Shown here piece by piece: positions 36,453 through 44,779 of a stretch of DNA of 64,000 nucleotides (positions within the stretch are counted from its first letter, which is position 1; each line of letters begins with the position of its first letter). The DNA comes from Natranaerovirga pectinivora (GTDB lineage: Bacteria; Bacillota; Clostridia; Lachnospirales; DSM-24629). Location of the stretch: NCBI RefSeq assembly GCF_004342165.1, contig NZ_SMAL01000002.1:62001-126000 (forward strand), in the 5' to 3' direction. Both the position numbers and the translations under genes were made by a program. The notes beneath the pieces were generated by a model, which ran no database searches, was not told where the DNA came from, and saw only the letters and a program-made list of their open reading frames with translations.

Positions 36453-37007
36453 TTAATGGTCATCATCTGCTTTTGTTTCATGAACGGTACCATGTGGGTG
36501 TTCAGGTGGTGCGTAAATAGAATATAATTTAAGTGGTGTATTACCAGTATTGGTTAGATTATGCCATTTACCTGCAGGTACAAACACAGCAAAGTCATCA
36601 TAAACTCTTTCTTCATAATCCAACTGATCTTCTGTATCACCCATTTGAACAATCCCTTGACCTTCTTCTATACGTAAGAATTGATCATGGTCATGATGAA
36701 CCTCTAAACCGATATCATCTCCAACATCTATACTCATCAAGGTTAATTGTAAATAGTCTCCTGTCCATAAAGCAGTACGAAAAGTGTTATTTTCTTTAGT
36801 GATTTCCTCCATATCCACAACATAAGGTTCTGGGCCATAATCCATAAACATTGTATATTCTTCTTCTATATCTTGGTCATACATTGACATATTCACGGTG
36901 TTACGATATGAATGGATACTATAATCAAGGTTCATATTTTGTGAGTAAAATCTTTGTGTATTAAGGTAATAAGGATATGAAAAATAAGACTTATAATTAT
37001 TATACAT
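36453..37007 (-). CDS. Cupin-domain protein with Tyr/Asn-rich N-terminus
   Basis: 184 residues. C-terminal single cupin (about 80-170): LEVHHDHDQFLRIEEGQGIV carries the first metal-binding motif (H-x-H...E) and VFVPAGKWHNLTNTGNTPLKLYSIY the second (His). The first 45 residues are rich in Tyr, Asn and Ser, as in many spore-coat or surface proteins, and are not part of the cupin fold. Ends in PPEHPHGTVHETKADDDH, which is a common tail of this Firmicutes cupin group. Role unknown; a spore coat link is a guess. Confidence 0.85.
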   Translation of the reverse strand: MYNNYKSYFSYPYYLNTQRFYSQNMNLDYSIHSYRNTVNMSMYDQDIEEEYTMFMDYGPEPYVVDMEEITKENNTFRTALWTGDYLQLTLMSIDVGDDIGLEVHHDHDQFLRIEEGQGIVQMGDTEDQLDYEERVYDDFAVFVPAGKWHNLTNTGNTPLKLYSIYAPPEHPHGTVHETKADDDH

Positions 37008-37176
37008 AGGTTTCTTCCTTTATAAAAACTTTATAATAGTATATGCCTATTTTTTAATAGAGGTGATTTGGTTCGGTTTGTACAATTATTTAATTTGAAA
37101 ACTATGGTATAAAACTCAAAATTCAAGTAGAATAGTACATAACATTAATATTTTATATGGAGAAGGAGTAAATAGT

Positions 37177-38364
37177 ATGCAGTTCGCAAAGAGGATGAAT
37201 CAATTTGGAGAAGGTATCTTTACTAAATTGTTGGATATAAAAAGAAAGCGATTAGAAAACGGGGAATTGGTTATTGACTTAAGCATAGGGACACCTAATA
37301 TACCCCCAGCAAAACATATCATAGAAGCTTTATGTACATCAGCTGCAGATGAAAACAATTATATATATGCTATTAATGATCAAGATTCTTTACTAGAGGC
37401 AGTGAAGTCATGGTATAAAAAAAGATATGATGTTGAACTAGATCCAAAGACAGAAATATGTTCCCTTTTAGGGTCTCAGGAAGGGCTTGCTCATATCTCA
37501 TTAACCATTATTGACGAGGGGGATACAGTATTGGTTCCTGATCCATGTTATCCTGTATTTGCAGATGGACCACTTCTTGCAGGCGGGCAATTGTATTATA
37601 TGCCACAGAAGAAAGAGAATGATTATATCATTCAATTAGAAGATATTCCAGAAGAGGTAGCTGAAAAAGCAAAATTAATTCTAGTATCTTATCCCAATAA
37701 TCCTACTACGGCTATGGCACCAGATAGTTTCTATAGAGAACTAATTGAATTTGCAAGAAAACACAATATTATTGTAATTCATGATAATGCTTATAGTGAG
37801 TTAGTGTATGATGAAAGAAGAGCAGGTAGTTTTCTTGCGTTTCCAGGGGCTAAAGAAGTAGGTGTTGAATTCAATTCCTTATCTAAGACATATGGATTAG
37901 CAGGAGCACGAATAGGTTTTTGTGTTGGTAATAGTGAAGTTGTGGCTCGTTTAAAAATGTTAAAATCAAATATTGATTATGGTATGTATTTACCTTTTCA
38001 AAAAGCAGCTATAGCGGCTATTACAGGAAGTCAAGAATGTGTAGAAGAAACGAAAAAGGCCTATGAAAAGAGAAGGGATATTCTATGTATGGGCTTTAAA
38101 AAAATCGGATGGGAAATAGATAAGCCAGAAGCCACAATGTTTATCTGGACAAGAATCCCTTATCATTATGAAAAGTCGGAAGATTTTGCTATGGATATGA
38201 TAAAAAAAGCAGGGGTTATTGTAACCCCAGGAAGTGCTTTTGGTCCATCAGGCGAGGGTTATGTAAGATTGGCTTTAGTCCAAGATGAAGACGCATTGAA
38301 AAAGGCCATACAAGCGGTACATAAAAGTGGGATATTAAATCAGCCGATGCCTCTTACTACGTAA
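37177..38364 (+). CDS. Class I/II aminotransferase (DapL/AspC-like)
   Basis: 395 residues, PLP fold type I. SLGS-type N-terminal block DLSIGTPNIPPAKHI, VSYPNNPTTA, HDNAYSELVYDE and the PLP lysine in FNSLSKTYGLAGARIGF are clear. It resembles LL-diaminopimelate and aspartate/alanine aminotransferases; the substrate is not decided. Odd point: the last 11 codons and the stop lie inside a reverse copy of the 55-bp structured repeat (38330-38386), so the tail after HKS is probably repeat-derived. RBS GGAGAAGGAG. Confidence 0.9.
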   Translation: MQFAKRMNQFGEGIFTKLLDIKRKRLENGELVIDLSIGTPNIPPAKHIIEALCTSAADENNYIYAINDQDSLLEAVKSWYKKRYDVELDPKTEICSLLGSQEGLAHISLTIIDEGDTVLVPDPCYPVFADGPLLAGGQLYYMPQKKENDYIIQLEDIPEEVAEKAKLILVSYPNNPTTAMAPDSFYRELIEFARKHNIIVIHDNAYSELVYDERRAGSFLAFPGAKEVGVEFNSLSKTYGLAGARIGFCVGNSEVVARLKMLKSNIDYGMYLPFQKAAIAAITGSQECVEETKKAYEKRRDILCMGFKKIGWEIDKPEATMFIWTRIPYHYEKSEDFAMDMIKKAGVIVTPGSAFGPSGEGYVRLALVQDEDALKKAIQAVHKSGILNQPMPLTT

Positions 38365-38386
38365 GAACCATAAGCTTCGTTGAAAG
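38330..38386 (-). repeat. Structured repeat, copy D, inside the aminotransferase 3' end
   Basis: Read on the minus strand it begins CTTTCAACGAAGCTT and continues with inner stem TTCTTAC/GTAAGAG, then GCATCGGCTGATTTAATAT. It matches copy B along the full length. The + strand stop codon TAA (38362-38364) sits in its inner stem. Confidence 0.7.
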
Positions 38387-38409
38387 TGTAATTTTATATC
38401 CAAATTATT

Positions 38410-38446
38410 AACTAGAACTCATTAGAGTATAAAATGAGTTCTAGTT
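38410..38446. terminator. Hairpin between converging genes
   Basis: 14-bp perfect stem AACTAGAACTCATT / AATGAGTTCTAGTT. No long T run on either side; probably serves both the aminotransferase and the GGDEF gene. Confidence 0.6.
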
Positions 38447-38459
38447 ATACTGGAAGACT

Positions 38460-38506
38460 CTTATATCTATAACTTTACCTATGAAATCCGTAAAATAATT
38501 TACTGT
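38460..38506 (-). pseudogene. 5' remnant of a second copy of the 40574-41065 gene
   Basis: Reads N-Y-F-T-D-F-I-G-K-V-I-D-I-R and then runs to a stop; the intact gene at 41065 starts M-N-Y-F-M-N-F-I-G-N-I-I-D-I-S. At DNA level about 40 of 47 nt match 41022-41068. It abuts the GGDEF stop codon, so the two stretches are direct repeats flanking that gene. Confidence 0.6.
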
Positions 38507-38507
38507 A

Positions 38508-40334
38508 CTAACAAGACCTATTTCTACCACTTTCTTTTGCATAGTACAAAGAACGATCAGCTTTATTAATAAAGGAACTCATCGTGTCTTTAGAGGTTAT
38601 AATATTAGAATGTATTCCTAAACTCACAGTTACATAATCACTTACGGTAGATGTTTCATGAGGTATTTTAAGGCTTAATATGCTATGTCTAATTTCTTCA
38701 GCAATTATTTTTGATTGATCATAATTTGAATTAGAAAGCAATATAACAAACTCTTCACCACCATAACGAGCACCAATACCTTTATGTTGTCTTACTATTG
38801 ATTTTAATGTTTTAGCGATTGCTTTTAAACAATTGTCACCTTCTAAATGTCCATAAGTATCATTAAACTGTTTGAAATAATCTATATCAAGCATTATAAT
38901 GGACAGAATTCTATTTGTTTGTATAGAGGCATTCCATTCTTTTTCTAATTTTTCTTTAAAATAGCGCCTATTGCCTAATTCAGTTAATGGATCTATATTG
39001 GATAAAGCTTTTAGTTTGCTATTTGAAATCTCTAAAGCTTTAGTTCTTTCAGCGATTTTTCCTTCAACATCTTTATTTAATCTTTCTAACTGAATTAATA
39101 TTCTATCATTTTCTATAGATAAAGCAGAAGCTCTTTCATATTCGTCTTTAAATTGCCAAGCTAAGAATATAGATTGAAGAATCATAAAAAAAACAATGCC
39201 AATAGATAGAAGTTCCGGTGTATTTATAAAGGTTAATTCTCTTAGGATATCATTTAGACCGGAGTATAAGATTACCAAGCCTCCTGTAAGCATAATATGA
39301 AATCCCCTAATGTTATTAGTGATACCTGTTTTAACTAAGATACAAAGTTTATAAGTACCCCAAATGACAAACAAAAAAGAACCATATTCGAAAATAAAAT
39401 CATATACTCTAACATTTGTTAAAGCAATCATTATAAAAACAGCAAGGCAGAAATAAGCAATGTATTTGTTTTCATTTGGTTTACCCATTTTGAAAATTTT
39501 GTTTATGTATATTATTAATAAAGGAATTAATAAAAAAGCAGACAAATACCCTAGTTTCATTAATAGCTCAGGATGAATATTTGGAAAAATTCTAACAAGG
39601 ACTCTCTCATTTACAATGGATACTCTTAGCGCGATTATCAAAGATATTAGTGCTAAAGTGATCAATGAGTATTCTCGTTTTTGATAAAAATATAGAACAA
39701 AATAATAAAAAGTGATTAAAAGCAAACTTCCAAATATAATACCTTCTTTTATAATGTTATAACTACTGTATTGAATAATTTTATTAATTGGGCCAAAATG
39801 AATTTCTCTTAGGCGTATTCTTCTATGATGATAATTAGCAATTTGAATGACAATCTCTATGTTTTCTGTTTCTGTCGTAAAAAAAACTTCTAAAGGAAAA
39901 TAATAAGGCGCATAGGCTTCTTTACTCTTAGTTACATTACCATTAGATACTAAGGGCTCTCCATTAACCCATATTTTATTAGCAGAGGATAAGTAATTTC
40001 CTTTTAATCCATAAACTTGAGCTATATCATCAACTTTAATATTTAACCTTAAAGTAGCATAACCATTATAATTAATAGATTGGTTATTTATAGATAATGC
40101 AGTTAATTCAATAGGGAGATTAATAAATGTTTTAGGATAATTGTTAAAGTCCGATTCTTTTGGCTCTAATAGCTCACCCCAATATAATTCCCAAGGGCCA
40201 TTAAGTGTTACTAGATTGTGAGATGCATAGGAAGCTTCTGAATAAACAGGTTTTTTATTGTAAGTTACTTGTAATATTATTATAATAATTAAAAAGAGTA
40301 AGACTATTGGCAAGAATAATTTTTCGATTTTCAT
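38508..40334 (-). CDS. 7TM-type membrane diguanylate cyclase (GGDEF)
   Basis: 608 residues. N-terminal membrane segment (about 7-24), an extracellular beta-sandwich (about 30-180, LNGPWELYWGELL..., like 7TMR-DISM extracellular or sugar-binding jelly-roll domains), seven membrane segments (about 190-395), a coiled linker (about 400-440) and a GGDEF domain (about 445-608) with active motif GARYGGEEFVILLS and the upstream LDIDYFKQFNDTYGHLEGD. The substrate-binding and catalytic residues are intact, so it should make c-di-GMP in response to an outside ligand. No RxxD I-site is obvious. ATG 40334 with GAGGTG. Confidence 0.92.
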   Translation of the reverse strand: MKIEKLFLPIVLLFLIIIIILQVTYNKKPVYSEASYASHNLVTLNGPWELYWGELLEPKESDFNNYPKTFINLPIELTALSINNQSINYNGYATLRLNIKVDDIAQVYGLKGNYLSSANKIWVNGEPLVSNGNVTKSKEAYAPYYFPLEVFFTTETENIEIVIQIANYHHRRIRLREIHFGPINKIIQYSSYNIIKEGIIFGSLLLITFYYFVLYFYQKREYSLITLALISLIIALRVSIVNERVLVRIFPNIHPELLMKLGYLSAFLLIPLLIIYINKIFKMGKPNENKYIAYFCLAVFIMIALTNVRVYDFIFEYGSFLFVIWGTYKLCILVKTGITNNIRGFHIMLTGGLVILYSGLNDILRELTFINTPELLSIGIVFFMILQSIFLAWQFKDEYERASALSIENDRILIQLERLNKDVEGKIAERTKALEISNSKLKALSNIDPLTELGNRRYFKEKLEKEWNASIQTNRILSIIMLDIDYFKQFNDTYGHLEGDNCLKAIAKTLKSIVRQHKGIGARYGGEEFVILLSNSNYDQSKIIAEEIRHSILSLKIPHETSTVSDYVTVSLGIHSNIITSKDTMSSFINKADRSLYYAKESGRNRSC

Positions 40335-40528
40335 TAGCACACCTCAAAAAGAATATTATCTGTAAAGTAGGTAATATGTATTATAAATGTATTATACAAT
40401 TATTATCTTGTAAGAGCAATTATTATTTCTAATAATATGACATCTGTTGTAAATTTTTGTTAAAAGAAATAATCCTACAATGATAATTAATAGGGCACTA
40501 GACTAGTTGGATCTGGTGCACAAATTAA

Positions 40529-40556
40529 AGGAGTAGCCTCAGAAATCATTCTGAGG
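40529..40556 (-). terminator. Hairpin after the 163-residue gene
   Basis: GCCTCAGAA / TTCTGAGGC stem with a very short loop; T-rich but interrupted tail on the minus strand. The rest of the gap upstream of the GGDEF gene (40335-40573) shows nothing else I can name. Confidence 0.55.
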
Positions 40557-40573
40557 CACTCATTTCTGCATAT

Positions 40574-41065
40574 TTATCTACACATAACAATAACTTCATA
40601 AGGTGTAGTTTGTGGAGGTATGCTTCTCGTAGTAGGTCCATAGGTTACGATCAAATAGCGATTTCTAAGGTCACCTGTAAAGGTTTGCCCATTTTCAAGT
40701 AATATCTCTGTAATGGGACCTATATTTAATTTTAGTGATCCATCACCACTTAGCAGTTGATTATCAAAAAAATCTACTTTTATGTTATAATAATTAGGTG
40801 CCTTTGACATTACCACTGCCTCTAATTGTGGCGGATATATTAAGGGCAATGGGACATTTGGGTCATAAAATCCAATTACTAAATCACCTTCAATTAACTG
40901 TTCACGGTTTGTAAAATAAGTTTGTGGTGTTACAACAAAATTAACAATACTATCAAAACCATCTTGTACAGATATAATCTTATAACACCCTGAGTGTCGC
41001 TCATCTTCTGTCCAGAAATTACTTATATCTATAATGTTACCTATGAAATTCATAAAATAATTCAT
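40574..41065 (-). CDS. Hypothetical beta-rich protein
   Basis: 163 residues, no signal peptide or membrane segment. Not recognised. It begins MNYFMNFIGNIIDIS, contains several strand-turn repeats (NIKVDFFDNQLLSGDGSLKLNIG, ILLENGQTFTGDLRNRYLIVTYG) and a Pro/Thr-rich end. The only clear relative in the window is the 5' remnant at 38460-38506, which shows that this gene family has been duplicated locally. A single-gene unit with a modest RBS (AAAGG). Confidence 0.65.
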   Translation of the reverse strand: MNYFMNFIGNIIDISNFWTEDERHSGCYKIISVQDGFDSIVNFVVTPQTYFTNREQLIEGDLVIGFYDPNVPLPLIYPPQLEAVVMSKAPNYYNIKVDFFDNQLLSGDGSLKLNIGPITEILLENGQTFTGDLRNRYLIVTYGPTTRSIPPQTTPYEVIVMCR

Positions 41066-41182
41066 TGTATATCAAACCTTTAAGTTAGTATAGTTATATA
41101 TTATTCATTATAATATTTATATAAACTTGTTCGTATACTTAAAAATAAAAAATTTATAGTAAAAAGAATGGAGGTGTACAGT

Positions 41183-41359
41183 ATGGCAAAGGTTTTGGCT
41201 ATAGTAACATTATTATTACTGGTTTTAACGGCAGGCTGTGGATTTTCAATACATTATGGAGGAGAGTCATTTCAAAATGCTATTAAAGGGCATATGATTT
41301 TAGGTGTTTTAACAATTGTATCAATAATTGCATTAATCATTACAATATTTATAGGGTAA
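41183..41359 (+). CDS. Small two-segment membrane protein
   Basis: 58 residues: two hydrophobic helices (about 4-22 and 37-57) with a short polar loop. Start ATG 41183 has GGAGGTG 6 nt upstream. The LTAGC sequence looks like a lipobox, but no basic n-region longer than one Lys precedes it. Probably co-transcribed with the next two membrane-protein genes. Function unknown. Confidence 0.65.
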   Translation: MAKVLAIVTLLLLVLTAGCGFSIHYGGESFQNAIKGHMILGVLTIVSIIALIITIFIG

Positions 41360-41381
41360 AAGTAAAAAAAAGGGAGGTGTT

Positions 41382-41777
41382 ATGATGAAACAAGAAAAAA
41401 TGGCATCTATATTTTCTATAGGGATGGGAATATCAATGCTTGGTATGTGGATGATGTTTTATATTACTGGAAATATACCTGAATTGGAATCTAAGCCTAT
41501 TGAATTAGGGATGCACTTGTTAGCAGAAATCGCTACAGCAATTATATTAATAATTGGTGGGATAGGCGTAATTAAAAGTAAACATTGGGGCGTACATATT
41601 TATTTTATTTCTATGGGGATGTTGCTTTATACCATACCAAATAGTGCAGGTTATTTTTTGGAAAATAAAGAGTATGGATTGGTTATAATGTTTGGAATTT
41701 TCTTAGTGGCATCCCTTATTTTTCTAGTATCAATGCTTAGGATAGCTAATGGTAGATATAAGAATGCTAAGAATTAA
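41382..41777 (+). CDS. Four-segment membrane protein, unknown
   Basis: 131 residues with four predicted membrane helices (about 9-28, 45-64, 69-90, 97-120). Good RBS AGGGAGGTG; ATG at 41382 or 41385. Not assigned to a family I can name. 22 nt from the previous gene and 21 nt from the next. Confidence 0.7.
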   Translation: MMKQEKMASIFSIGMGISMLGMWMMFYITGNIPELESKPIELGMHLLAEIATAIILIIGGIGVIKSKHWGVHIYFISMGMLLYTIPNSAGYFLENKEYGLVIMFGIFLVASLIFLVSMLRIANGRYKNAKN

Positions 41778-41798
41778 AGTAATCTTGGGGGACTAGAT

Positions 41799-42440
41799 AT
41801 GAAAAGGAAAAAATTAATTAATTGGCTCTGTTTATCAGGAATTATCAGTCTGGTTTTTTATATTCTACATACAAGTGTAGGGGCGATGTATTATCCAGGA
41901 TATGATTGGATGAGTCAAGCAGTAAGCGATCTAACAGCAATAAATGCACCATCTTTTATGATTGCAAATGGATTGGCTTCGGTATATGCTTTGTTTGCTT
42001 GTTTAAATGTTGTATTGGTTTGTATCATTATTCAAGGAAAAGGGAATAGAGCTTTAAGGCTGGGAATATATCTTTTTGCGGTAATGAATTGGGTATCAGC
42101 AATTGGATATGCACTTTTTCCTCTATCAGATAGTGGGTATGGAGGAACTTTTCAAGATATAATGCATGTATATGTTATAACCTTGCTAGTTGTTATGTTG
42201 TCCATTGTATCTCTTGTTTTAATTATTATCGGTGGATTTAAAAAAGATAGGAAATATAAGTCTTTAGGAATATGGGCAATTATTGCATTAGTATGTATGT
42301 TCATAGGTCCAATGGGTATGGCTATAGTGCCAAAGTCATATTTTGGAATTGTTGAGCGCTTTAGTGTGTACAGTGCAGTAGTATTCAATGCTATTCTGGG
42401 GATGTATGGGTTTGCTTTTTTTGATAGAATTGAGCGATAA
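41799..42440 (+). CDS. DUF998 family membrane protein
   Basis: 213 residues with six membrane helices. YYPGYDWMSQAVSDLTAINAP near residue 30 is the pattern of DUF998 proteins, widespread polytopic proteins without a proven role. The third gene of the 41183-43112 string. RBS GGGGG region 8 nt upstream. Confidence 0.8.
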   Translation: MKRKKLINWLCLSGIISLVFYILHTSVGAMYYPGYDWMSQAVSDLTAINAPSFMIANGLASVYALFACLNVVLVCIIIQGKGNRALRLGIYLFAVMNWVSAIGYALFPLSDSGYGGTFQDIMHVYVITLLVVMLSIVSLVLIIIGGFKKDRKYKSLGIWAIIALVCMFIGPMGMAIVPKSYFGIVERFSVYSAVVFNAILGMYGFAFFDRIER

Positions 42441-42494
42441 GAAATATAGGAATGGAATTATTAAAACTTACTGTGTATACACAAAGGAGAAATT

Positions 42495-43112
42495 ATGTAT
42501 TTAAATAAGACAAATGCAGTTTATGAAGTATTGGAAGGAGATACAAATAATTTAGAAGACATATATATAAGATATTCTAAAGCATTTCCAGAAAATGAAA
42601 GAAAAAGTTTAGAACAGCTAAAAAAATTGATGATCACAGGGGATTATAAATTACTCTTATTAAAAGAGGCTCAAAAAGGTGAGATAAATGGCTATGCATT
42701 TGTATATATAATAAATGATCAAAAGACCCTATGGCTTGACTACATAGTCATTCAAGAAGGATATAAAGGCAAAGGGGTGGGAAGTGAATTTTTCAATAAG
42801 ATACTCAAGTATTTTGGAAAGGAATACATAGGTATGTTTATGGAGGTTGAAATGCCTGACGGAAATGATATCAATCAAGAAAGAAGATTAAATTATTATA
42901 AAAAACTTGGAGCATCTATTGTATCAATGGAGTATAAACTTCCAACTAATGATGGGGGATTTGAAATGTATCTTATGTATCAATCAATTAATAATATGAT
43001 ACTAACTAAGAATCATATAATGGGTTCTATTAAGAAAGTATACGAGGTTATTCATTCTGATATAAATGATACAGAAGCATTATATCAACAAGTAATTAAT
43101 ACAATAGGTTAA
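42495..43112 (+). CDS. GNAT-family N-acetyltransferase
   Basis: 205 residues. The acetyl-CoA-binding core is LWLDYIVIQEGYKGKGVGSEFFNKIL (about 77-102; R/Q-x-x-G-x-G/A as Y-K-G-K-G-V-G), followed by RRLNYYKKLGAS. The C-terminal 50 residues are extra to the fold. Substrate unknown. RBS AAAGGAG, 7 nt before ATG. Confidence 0.82.
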   Translation: MYLNKTNAVYEVLEGDTNNLEDIYIRYSKAFPENERKSLEQLKKLMITGDYKLLLLKEAQKGEINGYAFVYIINDQKTLWLDYIVIQEGYKGKGVGSEFFNKILKYFGKEYIGMFMEVEMPDGNDINQERRLNYYKKLGASIVSMEYKLPTNDGGFEMYLMYQSINNMILTKNHIMGSIKKVYEVIHSDINDTEALYQQVINTIG

Positions 43113-43167
43113 TAAAAGTTCTCTCGTATTATTTTGAGAGTATTGAAAAATTTAATATATAAGCATA

Positions 43168-43206
43168 AAAAATTTCTCATTACCCTAATAGGTATGAGAA
43201 ATTTTT
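43168..43206 (+). terminator. Terminator after the acetyltransferase operon
   Basis: AAAAATTTCTCATTACC / GGTATGAGAAATTTTT hairpin with T run. Confidence 0.7.
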
Positions 43207-43224
43207 GGTTTTTAATAGTTCTGT

Positions 43225-43338
43225 AGCATTTCTATTGGTGCTTATGCTGGTCATCAATTTGGGCATTTTGTAATGTTAGGTGATGGCAGAGTTATTTTAT
43301 TAGGCGAACAAATAACACCATTAATGGAGCAGTGGTGA
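43225..43338 (+). pseudogene. Fragment of a second selO gene
   Basis: The frame reads [27 protein letters not shown] and then leaves the SelO sequence. About 73 of 80 nt match 45014-45093 of the intact gene. Neither a start nor the rest of the protein remains. Bases 43335-43408 continue as a different open piece ending F-T-I-Y-Y-E-D-I-G-T-S-N-L-T-I-F-N, possibly a second remnant. A terminator with the same TTCTCTC core as that of selO follows. Confidence 0.75.
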
Positions 43339-43409
43339 TGAATATCCAATTTATTTTACAATATATTATGAAGATATAGGTACTAGTAATTTAACCATAT
43401 TTAACTAAT

Positions 43410-43438
43410 AAAGTTCTCTCATATTTGAGAGAACTTTT
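43410..43438. terminator. Terminator-like hairpin after the selO fragment
   Basis: AAAGTTCTCTCA / TGAGAGAACTTT with a 4-nt loop; similar in sequence to the terminator of the intact selO at 46270-46302. Confidence 0.7.
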
Positions 43439-43481
43439 AATTATAATAAATATGATTATAAAGATTTCGCTTCGTAGCACC

Positions 43482-44540
43482 TTAAATATCCGCCATATAC
43501 CTTATGAATTTTATTATAATAGCATCCATATTTGATTTATGATCGTTAGACAAAATTATAATAGCTGTATCATCTTTCATATTATAAAAAAGGTAGGAGT
43601 GATACCCATCAATATATCCATTGTGGCTTACTCTTGTGTTGTTTATAATCCACCCATAAGAATAGGAATCCTTATAGGGAGTAAGCATTTCTTTAGTGGT
43701 TTTTTCATTAATTAGTGTATTATTTTTAATAGCTCTAACAAATTCATATAAATCTTCTACAGTAGAATAAATACCTCCAGTTGAATAGTATAATGATGGA
43801 TGAAAATAAGTTGTTTTAAATGTAAATGTAAAGGGATTAGCTAGTCTTTCTGGAGGGTATATTGTAAACCCTGTATCAGGCATATCTAGAGGTTTCGATA
43901 TATATTCATTGATATAATCACCATAAGATAAACCGCTTACTAGTTCTATTATTTTACCTAATATCATATAACCTGTATTGCTATAAGAATATCTCTCACC
44001 AGGCAAAGCATTTCTTGACAGACTATTTGTAAATTCATAAAATTGATTAAAGAAATCATCGGACATAATACTATTTTCATTAACTATACTGAAATAATTA
44101 TTTCTGTCTAAACCAGAAGTGTGGGTAAGCAAATGGTGTATGGTAATTTTCTCGCCCCCAATAAAATCAGGGAAGTATTTATCAATGGTATCCATTACAT
44201 TCAGCTTTCCTGCTTCTTGAAGCTGCATAATAGCCATAGCAGTAATGGGTTTTGTTATAGACCCTATATAATAAATTGTATCTTCAGTATTTTGAAGATT
44301 TGTACCATTTGAATAACCATATCCTTTATGAACATAAATTTGTCCATTCTTTGCTAATAAAATTGAACCGTTGAATTCCAAGTTATTTAAATAGTCATCA
44401 ACCTTCGTTTGAAAATCAACAAGTATTTGATTAGATGCATCATCAACAACATGAGTGTTGGTATTTGAACTTTGAGTACACCCAAGGAGTGTAGTAATTA
44501 TTAAGGTAATAATGAAATAAACTTTCATTTTAGCTATCAT
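43482..44540 (-). CDS. Beta-lactamase-family serine hydrolase lipoprotein
   Basis: 352 residues. Lipoprotein signal: MIAKMKV... then LLGC lipobox (Cys about residue 21). Class C beta-lactamase / PBP-like fold: SxxK in GSITKPITA (catalytic Ser and Lys), Tyr-x-Asn in YSYSNTGYM, and H-N-G in VSHNGYIDGY in place of K-T-G. Such proteins are esterases, D-Ala peptidases or lactamases; the HNG triad favours peptidase/esterase-type members. A 42-bp palindrome lies directly upstream (44550-44591) and reaches into the RBS AAGGGGG. Confidence 0.9.
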   Translation of the reverse strand: MIAKMKVYFIITLIITTLLGCTQSSNTNTHVVDDASNQILVDFQTKVDDYLNNLEFNGSILLAKNGQIYVHKGYGYSNGTNLQNTEDTIYYIGSITKPITAMAIMQLQEAGKLNVMDTIDKYFPDFIGGEKITIHHLLTHTSGLDRNNYFSIVNENSIMSDDFFNQFYEFTNSLSRNALPGERYSYSNTGYMILGKIIELVSGLSYGDYINEYISKPLDMPDTGFTIYPPERLANPFTFTFKTTYFHPSLYYSTGGIYSTVEDLYEFVRAIKNNTLINEKTTKEMLTPYKDSYSYGWIINNTRVSHNGYIDGYHSYLFYNMKDDTAIIILSNDHKSNMDAIIIKFIRYMADI

Positions 44541-44549
44541 TGTAAACCC

Positions 44550-44591
44550 CCTTAAACTATAATATTACATATGTAATATTATAGTTTAAGG
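44550..44591. promoter_or_regulatory. 42-bp perfect palindrome, candidate BlaI/CopY-type operator
   Basis: Centred between 44570 and 44571. Core ATTACATATGTAAT, flanked symmetrically by ATA and further A/T-rich arms ending CCTTAAAC / GTTTAAGG. The TACA-N2-TGTA core is the recognition pattern of BlaI/MecI/CopY repressors. It holds TATAAT on both strands and overlaps the start of the lipoprotein gene's RBS. No blaI-like gene is in the window. Confidence 0.6.
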
Positions 44592-44779
44592 ATTTAAAAC
44601 TGTCAATATAATAATATAAGAAGTTTTTTATGTTTTCTTGTAATAAGCTAAAATAGATATATATAATATATTTATACTAATAAATAATAGTATAATAATT
44701 TTTTCATTAGAAGAAAATAATACTGTATTGTTTTATGTAAATAATAGTTTAAATACTTGATAAATAAGAAGGAGATAAA

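Noticed and set aside
41183-41240. Lipobox-like LTAGC in the 58-residue protein
   Set aside because: The n-region is too short and a second hydrophobic helix follows; a two-helix membrane protein is simpler.
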